DNA of 64,000 bases from Bacteroidota bacterium (GTDB lineage: Bacteria > Bacteroidota > Bacteroidia > Chitinophagales > Chitinophagaceae): the NCBI GenBank assembly GCA_023387985.1, contig JAEWHC010000002.1, forward strand, positions 186,001 through 250,000. The letters run 5' to 3'. Positions 8,435 through 17,237 of the stretch are shown here, in pieces (within the stretch, counting starts at the first letter, position 1; each line of letters opens with the position of its first letter). The notes beneath the pieces were generated by a model. It ran no database searches. It saw only the letters and a list, made by a program, of their open reading frames with translations, and was not told where the DNA came from. The position numbers and the translations under genes were made by a program.

Positions 8435-11119
8435 ATGCCTAAAATTCATTTTTACCTGCGGTTTAGTTCCGGCTATGGCCAGCGGTTTTTTATCGGCGGA
8501 AATATTCCCGAACTGGGAGACTTGGACGCTGCCAAAGCCATCCCAATGGAATACCTGAACCACGATACGTGGTATGCTCAGCTCGACCTTGTAAATGCCG
8601 GTGAGGAGATTCGCTATAAATACATCCTGCGCCAGGATGGCGGTGATGAACAAATGGAATGGCCTGCCGATAAATTCATTACCCCGGAACAGCAAGCCAA
8701 CGGCGGGATTGCCCTTATTGATCACTGGAGTTATCCCGGCGATTATCAAAATGTCCTGAGCTCGGAACCTTTCAAAGAAATTCTCCTGAATAAAGATCAT
8801 CATAACAAACCTTCCCCCCATCAACACTCAACACATTGCTTCAGGGTAAAAAATTTCACAGCTTCACAAGACGAAACGGTGATCATCCTTGGCCACAATG
8901 AAGAGCTTGGCCATTGGGATGAGACCAAAGGACTGGCTATGAACCATACTTCACAAGGATGGTTTGAGGTATGCCTGGATCTGAGTAAATCCAGTTTTCC
9001 CCTTGTCTATAAATATGCAGTCCGCAATAATCAAACCGGACATACGACTTACGAAACCGGTGACAACCGGTCACTTAGCGGCTATTCGGCAAACCAGAGA
9101 ATTATTGTACATGACGGAGCCATGCGCGGCGCTCAACCGCCGTTCAAGGGCGCGGGCATTGCCATACCGGTTTTCAGCCTGCGGACAGCAAACGGCCTGG
9201 GAACAGGTGAGTTTGAAGATCTGAAATCGTTGGCTGACTGGTGCGGAGATACAGGCCTGAAGCTTATTCAACTGCTACCGATCAATGACACCACAGCCAC
9301 CTGGACCTGGAAAGACTCCTACCCTTATTCCGCTATTTCGGCTTTTGCCCTGCATCCACTCTACCTGAACCTCGAAAAACTGGCAGGCGAAAAATACCAG
9401 GAGCAACTGGATGGGATTGCCGAATTGAAAAAAGAACTGAACAGCCTGGCTGAGTTAGATTATGAAAAAGCGCTGCAGGAAAAATGGAAATATATCCGGA
9501 GCCTTTATGCGCTGATGAAGGCGGAATGGATCATGGATCCGGATTACCTGGCATTTTTTGAAACCCATAAATACTGGTTGAAACCTTATGCCGCTTTCTG
9601 CTATCTGCGCGATAAACATAAGACCGTGGCATTTTCTGAATGGGGAAAATTCGCGAAGTTCAGTGAAGCCAAAATCGAAAAATTGTTCGGCCCAAACTTT
9701 AAAGATGCCGGAAAGGTTGAAATGCATTTATTCATCCAATGGCATCTGCACCGGCAGCTTTCCGATGCTGTAGAATATGCCCACAGCAAGGGAGTTATTG
9801 TAAAAGGCGATTTGCCCATTGGCATTTACCGCAACAGTTGTGATGCCTGGCAGGAACCTGGATTATTCAACATGCATTACCAGGCCGGGGCGCCGCCTGA
9901 TGATTTTGCCCGGCATGGTCAGAACTGGAGTTTTCCTACCTATAATTGGAAACAGATGGCCGAAGATGGATTCAGCTGGTGGAAAAAACGTTTTAGCCAA
10001 ATGAGCCTTTATTTCGATGCATTCCGGATCGACCACATCCTTGGATTTTTCCGGATATGGAGCATTCCCATTGAAAGTCTTGAAGGCATTATGGGCTTTT
10101 TTGTACCGGCCATTCCTGTTCATCGGAACGAATTCAATGAACGCGGCATCTGGTTTGACCACAAGCGGTACACCCAACCTTTTATGCCTGCATTGCTGGT
10201 AGATGAAGCTTTTGGCGACTTTTCCACTTTCGCTAAAGAAACTTTCCTGGAAGACGATGGCTGGAAATTTTTCCGTTTTAAACCGGAATTTGATTCACAA
10301 CGCAAAATCGCGGACTGGTTTAGCGAAAATGCGGATACTGAAGGCTGGATCAAAGAGAAACTTTTCGATTTTCATTCCAATATCATTCTGCTCCAAAATC
10401 CGGAGGATGATGCTGATCAATACCATTTTCGAATCGCCATGGAACAGACCACAAGCTATCAATGGCTCGATGACGATGTGAAATGGAAATTGAAAGAACT
10501 TTACAACGATTATTATTTTCAGCGGCAGGATCAGGCCTGGAAAGAAGAAGCTATGCGCAAGCTTCCTGAACTGAAAGCCTCTACCGACATGATGATCTGC
10601 GGTGAAGACCTTGGTATGGTTCCTGCCTGTGTTCCGGGCGTAATGAAGGACCTGGGATTGCTGAGCCTTGAGATCCAGCGCATGCCCAAAAATCCAAATA
10701 TCCGCTGGTTCCATCCCGCCGACGCGCCATACCTGAGTGTAGTTACACCAAGCACCCATGATATGAGTACGCTAAGGGAATGGTGGGAAGAAGATCCGGC
10801 AAGTTCCCGGCGTTTTTACAATGAAGTTTTGGGTTACCATGGCGAAGCGCCTTTTTATTGCGAACCCTGGATTGCTACGGCCATCATTCGCCAGCATATC
10901 CACAGTTCGGCGATGTGGAGCATTTTCCAGGTACAGGACCTGCTCGCCACAACTGGACAACTAAGGAGAGAAAATCCCCTTGAAGAAAGAATAAATGTGC
11001 CGGCAGATCCCAATCACTACTGGAGGTATCGGATGCATATTTCTATTGAATCCTTGTTGGAAGAAATTGATTTTAATGAAGGCCTGAAGGGTGAGTTGAA
11101 AATGGCGGGGAGAAATTGA
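8435..11119 (+). CDS. malQ: 4-alpha-glucanotransferase with two CBM20 domains (DPE2-like)
   Basis: An 894-residue family GH77 enzyme that moves alpha-1,4-glucan segments between maltose/malto-oligosaccharides and glucan acceptors in the cytoplasm. Two starch-binding CBM20 domains lie at about residues 2-105 and 133-230 (each with the GNIPELGDLDAAKA or GHNEELGHWDETK pattern). The GH77 barrel begins near 243 at IPVFSLRTANGLGTGEFEDL. The nucleophile is Asp533 in FDAFRIDHILGF, the acid/base Glu724 in CGEDLGMVP, and the third carboxylate Asp777 in PSTHDMST. The tandem CBM20 plus a long GH77 matches the plant DPE2 type rather than the shorter E. coli MalQ. Its stop codon ends 1 nt before the convergent pseudogene. 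glgB at 46602-48548 is its likely partner in glycogen metabolism. Confidence 0.93.
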   Translation: MPKIHFYLRFSSGYGQRFFIGGNIPELGDLDAAKAIPMEYLNHDTWYAQLDLVNAGEEIRYKYILRQDGGDEQMEWPADKFITPEQQANGGIALIDHWSYPGDYQNVLSSEPFKEILLNKDHHNKPSPHQHSTHCFRVKNFTASQDETVIILGHNEELGHWDETKGLAMNHTSQGWFEVCLDLSKSSFPLVYKYAVRNNQTGHTTYETGDNRSLSGYSANQRIIVHDGAMRGAQPPFKGAGIAIPVFSLRTANGLGTGEFEDLKSLADWCGDTGLKLIQLLPINDTTATWTWKDSYPYSAISAFALHPLYLNLEKLAGEKYQEQLDGIAELKKELNSLAELDYEKALQEKWKYIRSLYALMKAEWIMDPDYLAFFETHKYWLKPYAAFCYLRDKHKTVAFSEWGKFAKFSEAKIEKLFGPNFKDAGKVEMHLFIQWHLHRQLSDAVEYAHSKGVIVKGDLPIGIYRNSCDAWQEPGLFNMHYQAGAPPDDFARHGQNWSFPTYNWKQMAEDGFSWWKKRFSQMSLYFDAFRIDHILGFFRIWSIPIESLEGIMGFFVPAIPVHRNEFNERGIWFDHKRYTQPFMPALLVDEAFGDFSTFAKETFLEDDGWKFFRFKPEFDSQRKIADWFSENADTEGWIKEKLFDFHSNIILLQNPEDDADQYHFRIAMEQTTSYQWLDDDVKWKLKELYNDYYFQRQDQAWKEEAMRKLPELKASTDMMICGEDLGMVPACVPGVMKDLGLLSLEIQRMPKNPNIRWFHPADAPYLSVVTPSTHDMSTLREWWEEDPASSRRFYNEVLGYHGEAPFYCEPWIATAIIRQHIHSSAMWSIFQVQDLLATTGQLRRENPLEERINVPADPNHYWRYRMHISIESLLEEIDFNEGLKGELKMAGRN

Positions 11120-11120
11120 T

Positions 11121-12288
11121 TCAATCTAAAGCCTCGACACGATCATAAAACGCAATAAATCTTTTCAGGATTTCGTCCAGAGAATAATGTTTTTTGAATA
11201 ATTTTAAGTTTGCATCACTCATAGTATTCCTTAATACTGAATCTGATGCAAGGAATTTCATATTTTCCGCTAAAGTATTCACATCATCCACTTCGGATAG
11301 CAAGACATTTTCTGGTTTATTCACCACTTCGGCGATACTGTCAATATTAGTGGCTACAACCGGTAGTCCGGCAGCTAATGCTTCAATTAGTGCTCCCGGC
11401 ATTCCTTCGAAACGACTAGGAAATACAAAAATATCAGAGGCGGCTAATAGCTGTTTTATATCTTTTCGGAATCCCAACAAGAATATTCTTTCTCCTAGTT
11501 TAGATTCATTTACCAATTCCTGCAACATCTTGCTACTGTTACCTTCTCTCCCTGCAATCAACAAGTAAGCGTCAAATCCCGATTCTCTAACTTTTTCAAA
11601 CGCTTTGATCAAAATATCCTGGGCTTTTTGATGTTCATGCCTGCCGGTATTAATAAACAGTATGGAGTTCTGTGGTATCCCAAGCAATTTTCTATATTCT
11701 GTTTTGTGATTTCCGGATTTCAGGAATTCATTAAATTCCCTTCCCTCTTGGTATCATTATCATTTTATGTATTGGGATTCCAAGTTTTTCGTTGTAATGA
11801 TTTGAGACTGAAATTGCATTTGAATGGTAAAGGTCTACCCCAAATTTTCCTGTAATCCAATCAAGATATTTTACAGCAAGAATTTTATATTTAGCAACAT
11901 TCGGGTCTGTCATCTTTTCTTTGGAGTAGGAGGCGTTAACGAGGCTTTCAACATGCTTAAATCCACCGTTACAAAACCGTAAGAATCTGCAAATCAGATT
12001 CGATTCAAATAAAACCGAATGAACAATTTCTGGTTGGTATTCTTTGATTATCTGCTTAATCCATTTAAAACTGGAATTAATTTTGGAGTCAGAGTTTTTT
12101 GGTATGAATAAGTCTGTATCCTTTAAGTTGAATTTTTCAATTTCAAAAACCTGGTTTGATTTCTTTAATACAGCAATCTTTATTTTGTATCCAGATGAAA
12201 TCAGGTCTCGCGCCAACAATAATGTGCTGAATTCTGCCCCACCGGTTGCGATACTGTCTAATACAAATAAGATTCTATATTTTGGCAT
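11121..12288 (-). pseudogene. Family GT4 glycosyltransferase split by a single-base frameshift
   Basis: Two same-strand open frames, 12288-11731 (185 codons) and 11687-11121, join into one GT4 protein of about 370 residues. The first half begins YRILFVLDSIATGGAEFS and ends at IPRG; the second half carries LLGIPQNSILFINTGRHE and the E-x7-E motif FPSRFEGMPGALIEA. The sequence at the break reads GGGAAGGGAATTTAA; removing one A restores PRG-R-EFNEFLKSG, which lines up with YRGRKPF in the intact paralogue at 981-2102. The two proteins also share IVHSVLFESNLI/IVHSILFLSNLI and the HVESLV/HIESLV segment. Either a recent inactivation or a homopolymer sequencing error. Confidence 0.85.
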
Positions 12289-12323
12289 CTATAAATAAAA
12301 GAAAAACAAGCGTGTACGAACAA

Positions 12324-12866
12324 TTAATGTAATAATCTTTCCTCTCTCTCCACCAATCCCACTTCATCATCACTCCCTGCGTTGGCCCAATTCACAATCA
12401 CTTTTTGCGAAAAAATCGTATCAATAGCCCTGCCAAAATAATCCGGCTGAATCGGAATTTCCCGGTGAAATTTGCGGTCTACCAATACGCATAAACTCAC
12501 TTTCGCCGGGCGGCCGAAGTCCAGCAGGGCATCAAGGGCTGCGCGGATGGTACGGCCGGTATACAAAACATCATCAACAATTACTACTTCCTTTCCCTCA
12601 AGGCCCATATTCAACCTGGTCTTGTTAGGCAGGTGCATTTCATTGCGGAAATCATCGCGGTAAAAAGTGATGTCAAGCAGGCCATAAGGTATTTCCCGGT
12701 CATACAAGGCATTCACTTCCCGGATCAGCCGGTCACTCAGCAAAACACCGCGGGGTTGAATGCCCACTATCACCAGCTTGTCCGGGTTTTCATGGTTCTC
12801 CACGATCTCATGTGCCAACCGGCGGATGATGAGATTGATCTCTTTATGGTTTAGGATTTGTTTCAT
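12324..12866 (-). CDS. pyrR: PyrR-type uracil phosphoribosyltransferase / pyrimidine regulator
   Basis: A 180-residue type I phosphoribosyltransferase of the PyrR family. The PRPP-binding loop VVIVDDVLYTGRT is at residues 94-106, and VGIQPRGVLLSDRL and DITFYRDD are both PyrR signatures. In Firmicutes PyrR binds pyr mRNA and causes attenuation, with a weak UPRT activity; in Bacteroidota the RNA-binding role is not established. It stands between the GT4 pseudogene (36 bp after its stop) and pruA, and nothing nearby belongs to pyrimidine synthesis. The length is normal. Confidence 0.92.
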   Translation of the reverse strand: MKQILNHKEINLIIRRLAHEIVENHENPDKLVIVGIQPRGVLLSDRLIREVNALYDREIPYGLLDITFYRDDFRNEMHLPNKTRLNMGLEGKEVVIVDDVLYTGRTIRAALDALLDFGRPAKVSLCVLVDRKFHREIPIQPDYFGRAIDTIFSQKVIVNWANAGSDDEVGLVEREERLLH

Positions 12867-13002
12867 GAGTTGCCAAAGGCAGGGATAGATAAAAGTTAAT
12901 GGGTAATAGGTATTGGGTATTTGAAATTAATATTAGTAACCATTGCCTTAAGAACCGAGGCTTATCTGCCGCCAAATACGGCAGTCCAGCTGTCCGCTTA
13001 GC

Positions 13003-14628
13003 CTAGCCCAAAAACGGGTACCGATAATCCGTGGGCGGGTTGTAGGTTTCTTTAATTGTACGGGCGCTGAGCCAGCGGTAGAGGTTGATCATGCTTCCGG
13101 CTTTATCGTTCGTTCCGCTTGCACGTGCACCGCCAAAAGGCTGCTGCCCAACAACGGCACCAGTGGGCTTGTCGTTAACGTAAAAATTGCCGGCCGCATG
13201 GCGGAGGGCGACAGTCGCCTGCTCAATGGCCGCACGGTCCTGTGCAATGATCGAGCCGGTTAGTGCGTACGGCGATGTGGTATCCACCACCTTCAATATC
13301 TTGTCAAACTCTTCGGCCTTATAGGTATAGATCGTTAGCACAGGCCCAAATATCTCTTCGCACATGGTCACGTAATTGGGGTCCCGGGTTTCAATAATGG
13401 TCGGCTCAATGTAGAATCCCTCTTTCTTGCTGTATTCCCCGCCGGTCAAAATTTTAACCTTCCGGTCTTTCTTCGCCTTGTCAATGTATTTGCGGATGCT
13501 CTCGAAAGCTTTTTCGTCAATCACCGCATTGATGAAATTCGTAAAATCCTCCACTGAACCCATTTTCATAGATTCTACTTCATCAACAAGTTTTGCTTTA
13601 ATGCGCTCAGCAAGGTTGGACGGCAGATAGGCGCGGCTTGCAGCAGAACATTTCTGTCCCTGGTATTCAAAAGCGCCACGGGCAAGAGCGGTTACCACCA
13701 CATCCACATCGGCGGATTTGTGCACGAGCACGAAGTCTTTCCCTCCTGTTTCTCCAACTATACGTGGGTAGGATTTGTATTTGGGCGCGTTTTCTCCAAT
13801 GGTCTTCCAAAAGTGATTGAAAACCCCTGTTGATCCGGTGAAATGCACGCCGGCAAAATCAGGATGGTTGAAGCAAACATCGCCGGTATCCGGCCCATTG
13901 GTATAAACCAGGTTAATCACCCCTGCCGGCAATCCGGCTTCCATCAGGATCCGCATAAAAAGCTGCGCGCTGTAAATCTGCGCATTGGCAGCTTTCCATA
14001 CCACCACATTTCCGCACATCGCAGCACTCGATGGCAAATTTCCGCCTATGGCGGTGAAATTGAATGGGGTTATGGCCAACACAAATCCTTCCAGCGGCCT
14101 CCATTCCATGCGGTTGTGCATGCCGGGGCTGCTGATGGGTTGCTGGGTATAGATTTCACTTAAGAAATGCACATTAAAGCGCAGGAAATCAATGAGCTCA
14201 CAAACGGCGTCAATTTCCGACTGGAAAGCATTTTTACTTTGGCCGAGCATGGTGGCCGCGTTCATTTGGTAGCGGTACTTGGTGGCGAGCAGGTCAGCGG
14301 CTTTCAAAAATATCGCTGCTCTTTCTTCCCAGGCCATGGCTTCCCATTGGGATTTTGCCTTCAGCGCCTGGTTAATGGCATCGGTAAGATGTTGTTTGGA
14401 ACCCGCGTGAAAATATCCAAGTACATGGTTTCTTTCATGCGGAGGATTGATGGGACGGCGCTCACCGCTGCGAACTGCCCGTCCGCCAATATATTGAGGG
14501 ATATCGAGTTCTTTCTTCTTCAGATCAGCCAGGGCTTTTTCGAGTTCAGCCCTTTCGGGGGAGCCGGGAGCATAATTGTTTACCGGTTCATTTTTTGGCA
14601 TTGGGTAGTAAAAAGTACCAAGTGACAT
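13003..14628 (-). CDS. pruA: L-glutamate gamma-semialdehyde (1-pyrroline-5-carboxylate) dehydrogenase
   Basis: A 541-residue NAD-dependent aldehyde dehydrogenase that oxidises glutamate semialdehyde to glutamate, the second step of proline catabolism. The catalytic cysteine is Cys327 in FEYQGQKCSAASR and the general base Glu293 in VGETGGKDF. The N-terminal extension of about 60 residues and WRPLEGFVLAITPFNFTAIGGN are typical of the monofunctional P5CDH found in Bacteroidota and eukaryotes (ALDH4 type). Proline dehydrogenase is not in the window. The ATG at 14628 lies just beyond a microsatellite that separates it from prfB. Confidence 0.94.
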   Translation of the reverse strand: MSLGTFYYPMPKNEPVNNYAPGSPERAELEKALADLKKKELDIPQYIGGRAVRSGERRPINPPHERNHVLGYFHAGSKQHLTDAINQALKAKSQWEAMAWEERAAIFLKAADLLATKYRYQMNAATMLGQSKNAFQSEIDAVCELIDFLRFNVHFLSEIYTQQPISSPGMHNRMEWRPLEGFVLAITPFNFTAIGGNLPSSAAMCGNVVVWKAANAQIYSAQLFMRILMEAGLPAGVINLVYTNGPDTGDVCFNHPDFAGVHFTGSTGVFNHFWKTIGENAPKYKSYPRIVGETGGKDFVLVHKSADVDVVVTALARGAFEYQGQKCSAASRAYLPSNLAERIKAKLVDEVESMKMGSVEDFTNFINAVIDEKAFESIRKYIDKAKKDRKVKILTGGEYSKKEGFYIEPTIIETRDPNYVTMCEEIFGPVLTIYTYKAEEFDKILKVVDTTSPYALTGSIIAQDRAAIEQATVALRHAAGNFYVNDKPTGAVVGQQPFGGARASGTNDKAGSMINLYRWLSARTIKETYNPPTDYRYPFLG

Positions 14629-14773
14629 ATCTGTAAAATTTTATGTTTAATATGAATCGCTATCGTCAACCCTGCAATTTACAACAGGAATGGGGCAAAG
14701 CATGCGACTTTAGTTACGTGTCCCACGCAAAGCGCGTTAAACACGCAACTTTTTCCCCCACGCTAAAAACCAA

Positions 14774-14869
14774 CTCTACCTCTACCTCAACCTCTACCTC
14801 TACCTCCACCTCTCCGTCAGCCTCTACCTCTACCTCTACCTCTACCTCGACCTTAACCTCCTCCTCTCC
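14774..14869 (-). repeat. GAGGTA hexanucleotide microsatellite directly after prfB
   Basis: About 96 bases made mostly of the hexamer GAGGTA on the minus strand (TACCTC on the plus), with a few variant units. It begins at the base after the prfB stop codon and, because the period is six, stays in the prfB frame: read through, it would encode a Glu-Val repeat tail, open for 51 codons to a TAA at 14716-14714. The plus-strand frame through it (Ser-Thr repeats) is an artefact. Confidence 0.85.
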
Positions 14870-15962
14870 CTACACTTCCTCCTCTTTTTGCATCATCAAA
14901 TACGCTTTGATAAACCCATCGAGTTCGCCGTCCATCACCGGTTGAATGTTGCCCACTTCGTAATCAGTTCGGTGGTCTTTGATCATTTTATACGGGTGAA
15001 ATACATAGCTGCGAATCTGGCTGCCCCATTCAATCTTCCGTTTTGTGGCATTGGTGGCGTTCTTCAGTTCTTCCCGTTTGCGCAGTTCTTCTTCATACAA
15101 CCGGCTTTTGAGCATCTGCATGGCCCTTTCCCGGTTGCCCAACTGGGTACGTTCGGTCTGGCAAACCACTACGATGCCCGTGGGAATATGGGTAAGCTGA
15201 ACCTTGGTTTCCACCTTGTTTACGTTCTGCCCACCTGCCCCGCCACTTCGGCTGGTTTCCATTTTCACTTCACTGTCTTTGATTTCTATTTCAATGGTAT
15301 CGTCCACCAGCGGATAAACAAAAACACTGGCGAAAGAAGTATGCCGGCGGGCGTTGCTGTCAAACGGGGAGATCCGCACCAGGCGGTGCACGCCGGATTC
15401 GGCCTTCAGAAAACCATAGGCAAAGGGGCCGTCAAACTGGAAAGTTGCAGTTTTAATCCCGGCGCCATCGCCGTCGCTCCAGTCGAGTTCCGTTACTTTC
15501 CAGCCTTGTTTGTCGCCGTACATCTGGTACATCCGGGCCAGCATTTGCGCCCAGTCCTGGCTCTCCGTTCCACCTGCCCCGCTATTGATCTGAACCACTG
15601 CGGGCAACTCGTCTTCGGGTTCGTTCAGGGTACTTTTGAATTCGCCTTCTTCCAGTTTCACAATGGCGAGATCATAAGCGGCTTTTGCGTTCTCTTCAGT
15701 TTCTTCGCCGGCTTTCCAGAATTCGAACAAAACCTCAAAATCATCCACGGCTGTAGAAACTTCTTCGTAGAGATCAACCCAAAATTCGTTGTTCCGGATA
15801 TCCTGCATGATGCCCGTTGCACGTTTGTTATCATCCCAAAAACCTGAAGAAAGGCTTAGTTGTTTATCATTGGTAATCTTTGCTTGTCGGTTCGCGACGT
15901 CAAAGAAACCTCCTCAGGACAGCTAGACGGTCCTTCATATCATTTAAATGCTCGATTGTCAT
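14870..15962 (-). CDS. prfB: Peptide chain release factor 2, with programmed +1 frameshift
   Basis: RF2, 363 residues after frameshifting; it releases nascent peptides at UGA and UAA. The zero frame runs from the ATG at 15962 for 20 codons to an in-frame TGA at 15902-15900. A +1 slip on CTT TGA C continues from 15901 to the TAG at 14872-14870. The anticodon-mimicking SPF motif is at residues 198-200 and the GGQ hydrolysis motif at 243-245 (SRSGGAGGQNVNKVE). Low RF2 lets the ribosome pause at UGA and slip, so the protein controls its own level. The mRNA appears almost leaderless (see promoter 15969-15976). Downstream is an in-frame microsatellite. Confidence 0.95.
15899..15914 (-). promoter_or_regulatory. 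prfB +1 frameshift site
   Basis: Minus-strand AGGAGGTTTCTTTGAC: an SD-like AGGAGG (15914-15909), 3 nt spacing, the slippery CTT, then TGA C. This is the arrangement known from E. coli prfB (AGGGGG, TAT, CTT TGA C). Confidence 0.93.
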
Positions 15963-15968
15963 AGGCGG

Positions 15969-15976
15969 CAAAGTTA
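15969..15976 (-). promoter_or_regulatory. -7 promoter element of prfB
   Basis: Minus-strand TAACTTTG fits TAnnTTTG exactly and lies only 7 nt before the prfB ATG (15962). With the rnpB spacing, transcription would start at 15963, one base before the start codon. Confidence 0.6.
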
Positions 15977-16192
15977 TGTGAAATGGAAATTCTGAAAAAT
16001 TGCTGGTGGATTTTACAATTTGATTAAATCCGATACAATAGCAATGAACAGAAAACCAAATGTTTACCCTATCTAATCTCACTATACAAAATACTATGTG
16101 CAACAGGCATAAAGGGAAGCTTCAGAAACGACCCATAACCTGGTTCATCCAAAAACAAACTTTATTTAATCAGAAACGTATATTTAACAGCT

Positions 16193-16948
16193 ATGATGAA
16201 ACGAAAATTTTTCTTACTGCTGTTTTTGACGATCGTCTTTGCCGTACAATCCCAAACCCGCGTAGAATTCGCAGAGATTTGCAACGGTGAAACCAACCCC
16301 CGTATAAACATCGCCTGGGTGCATGTGCATGAAAATGAACAAACGGCGCTGAATGCAATCAAACGGTTGCCTTCAACCATGCCACTATGCGTAGCCACCT
16401 GGAAACATTTGGGATCACGCAACCTGAAATTTACACAGGAAGGAAAAACTTTCGAGATCGATCCAAATCGGATCTATAGCACGGCAGGTGTGGAGGCGAC
16501 TTTGAAAAGCCTCGGAAATTATTCCGATTCGGCTGCAATCGTCGTAAAGCAATTGGGCGAATTCTTTATCCGCGAATACATAGAGAACCGGAAAGTGGTT
16601 ATCGCGTTGCATAACAATACACCGGACGGAGGCTTGCATGTGAAGTCTTATTTACCGGGTGGCCCTTATGCCGGCGAAGCCCTCGATGTTTATGTGAATA
16701 CAAGGATGGATAAAGACAATTTTTTTTATACCACCAGTCCTTTTTTCTTTCATTATTTAAAAGAACGTGACCAGAATGTGGTGCTGCAAAATGAAGAAAC
16801 GGTAACAGATGACGGCTCATTGAGTGTTTACTGCGGATTGAAGGGCATTCCTTACCTGAATATTGAAACCGAGCACAGCCAGGTTGAAGAACAGAAAAGA
16901 ATGATTATGCTGGCGTGGTATATGCTGGAGGATTTGGGGTTTATTTGA
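16193..16948 (+). CDS. Secreted protein, possible M14-like zinc peptidase or deacylase
   Basis: A 251-residue exported protein with a signal peptide (MKRKFFLLLFLTIVFAVQSQ, then TR). I do not recognise a named family with certainty. Its motifs follow the order of the M14/AstE-AspA zinc hydrolases: HENEQTA (His46, Glu49; compare HGNE-TA), DPNRIYS (Asp90 to Arg93; compare DLNR), VIALHNN (His140, a possible third zinc ligand) and a late NIETEH with Glu225 and Glu227. This suggests a periplasmic amide hydrolase acting on peptides or peptidoglycan fragments; that is an inference from spacing and motif shape. It stands alone, divergent from prfB. Of two adjacent ATGs I list the first. Confidence 0.6.
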   Translation: MMKRKFFLLLFLTIVFAVQSQTRVEFAEICNGETNPRINIAWVHVHENEQTALNAIKRLPSTMPLCVATWKHLGSRNLKFTQEGKTFEIDPNRIYSTAGVEATLKSLGNYSDSAAIVVKQLGEFFIREYIENRKVVIALHNNTPDGGLHVKSYLPGGPYAGEALDVYVNTRMDKDNFFYTTSPFFFHYLKERDQNVVLQNEETVTDDGSLSVYCGLKGIPYLNIETEHSQVEEQKRMIMLAWYMLEDLGFI

Positions 16949-16950
16949 GA

Positions 16951-17220
16951 ACTGCGCAGGTTTTTTTCGGGTTGATTTTCACGCAAAGAGCGCAAAGTGC
17001 GCAGGGTTTTTTTGTCAGGTTTAATTCCACGGCAGGAACTCCATATGCGCTGTTTTAATCAAGCAAAGAGTAAAGTACACAGGTTTTATTTCAGATACTT
17101 TTTAAGCTGAATTACCATGCGGATTTATGCCATCATTCTGCTAATGTTTCGGGCAGCCCCCGGATAATTCAAAACAGCGCTCTCTGTGTGCCCCGCGTGA
17201 ACTTCCTCTGCATCTTTGCC
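16951..17220. repeat. Repeat cluster without a gene (cassette remnant?)
   Basis: Low-complexity words such as ACGCAAAGAGCGCAAAGTGCGCAGG occur at 16981-17005, in a decayed copy at 17061-17083 (80-bp period), and in part at 16951-16970. In the opposite orientation, CTCTCTGTGTG, GCGTGAACTTCCTCTGC and ATCTTTGCC lie at 17180-17220. The layout, two direct units about 80 bp apart followed by an inverted one, resembles the GxxExxY cassette at 7651-8346, but nothing coding lies between. No other signal seen in this 289-base gap. Confidence 0.55.
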
Positions 17221-17237
17221 CAAAAAGCATAAAAAAA

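Noticed and set aside
10295..10759. 154-codon minus-strand frame inside malQ
   Set aside because: No recognisable domain, and malQ is strongly supported on the other strand.
14643..14945. Plus-strand frame with a Ser-Thr repeat
   Set aside because: It is the opposite strand of the GAGGTA microsatellite and the prfB end; a 6-bp repeat leaves several frames open by chance.
14888..15847. 319-codon plus-strand frame opposite prfB
   Set aside because: Shadow of prfB, a universal gene with clear SPF and GGQ motifs.
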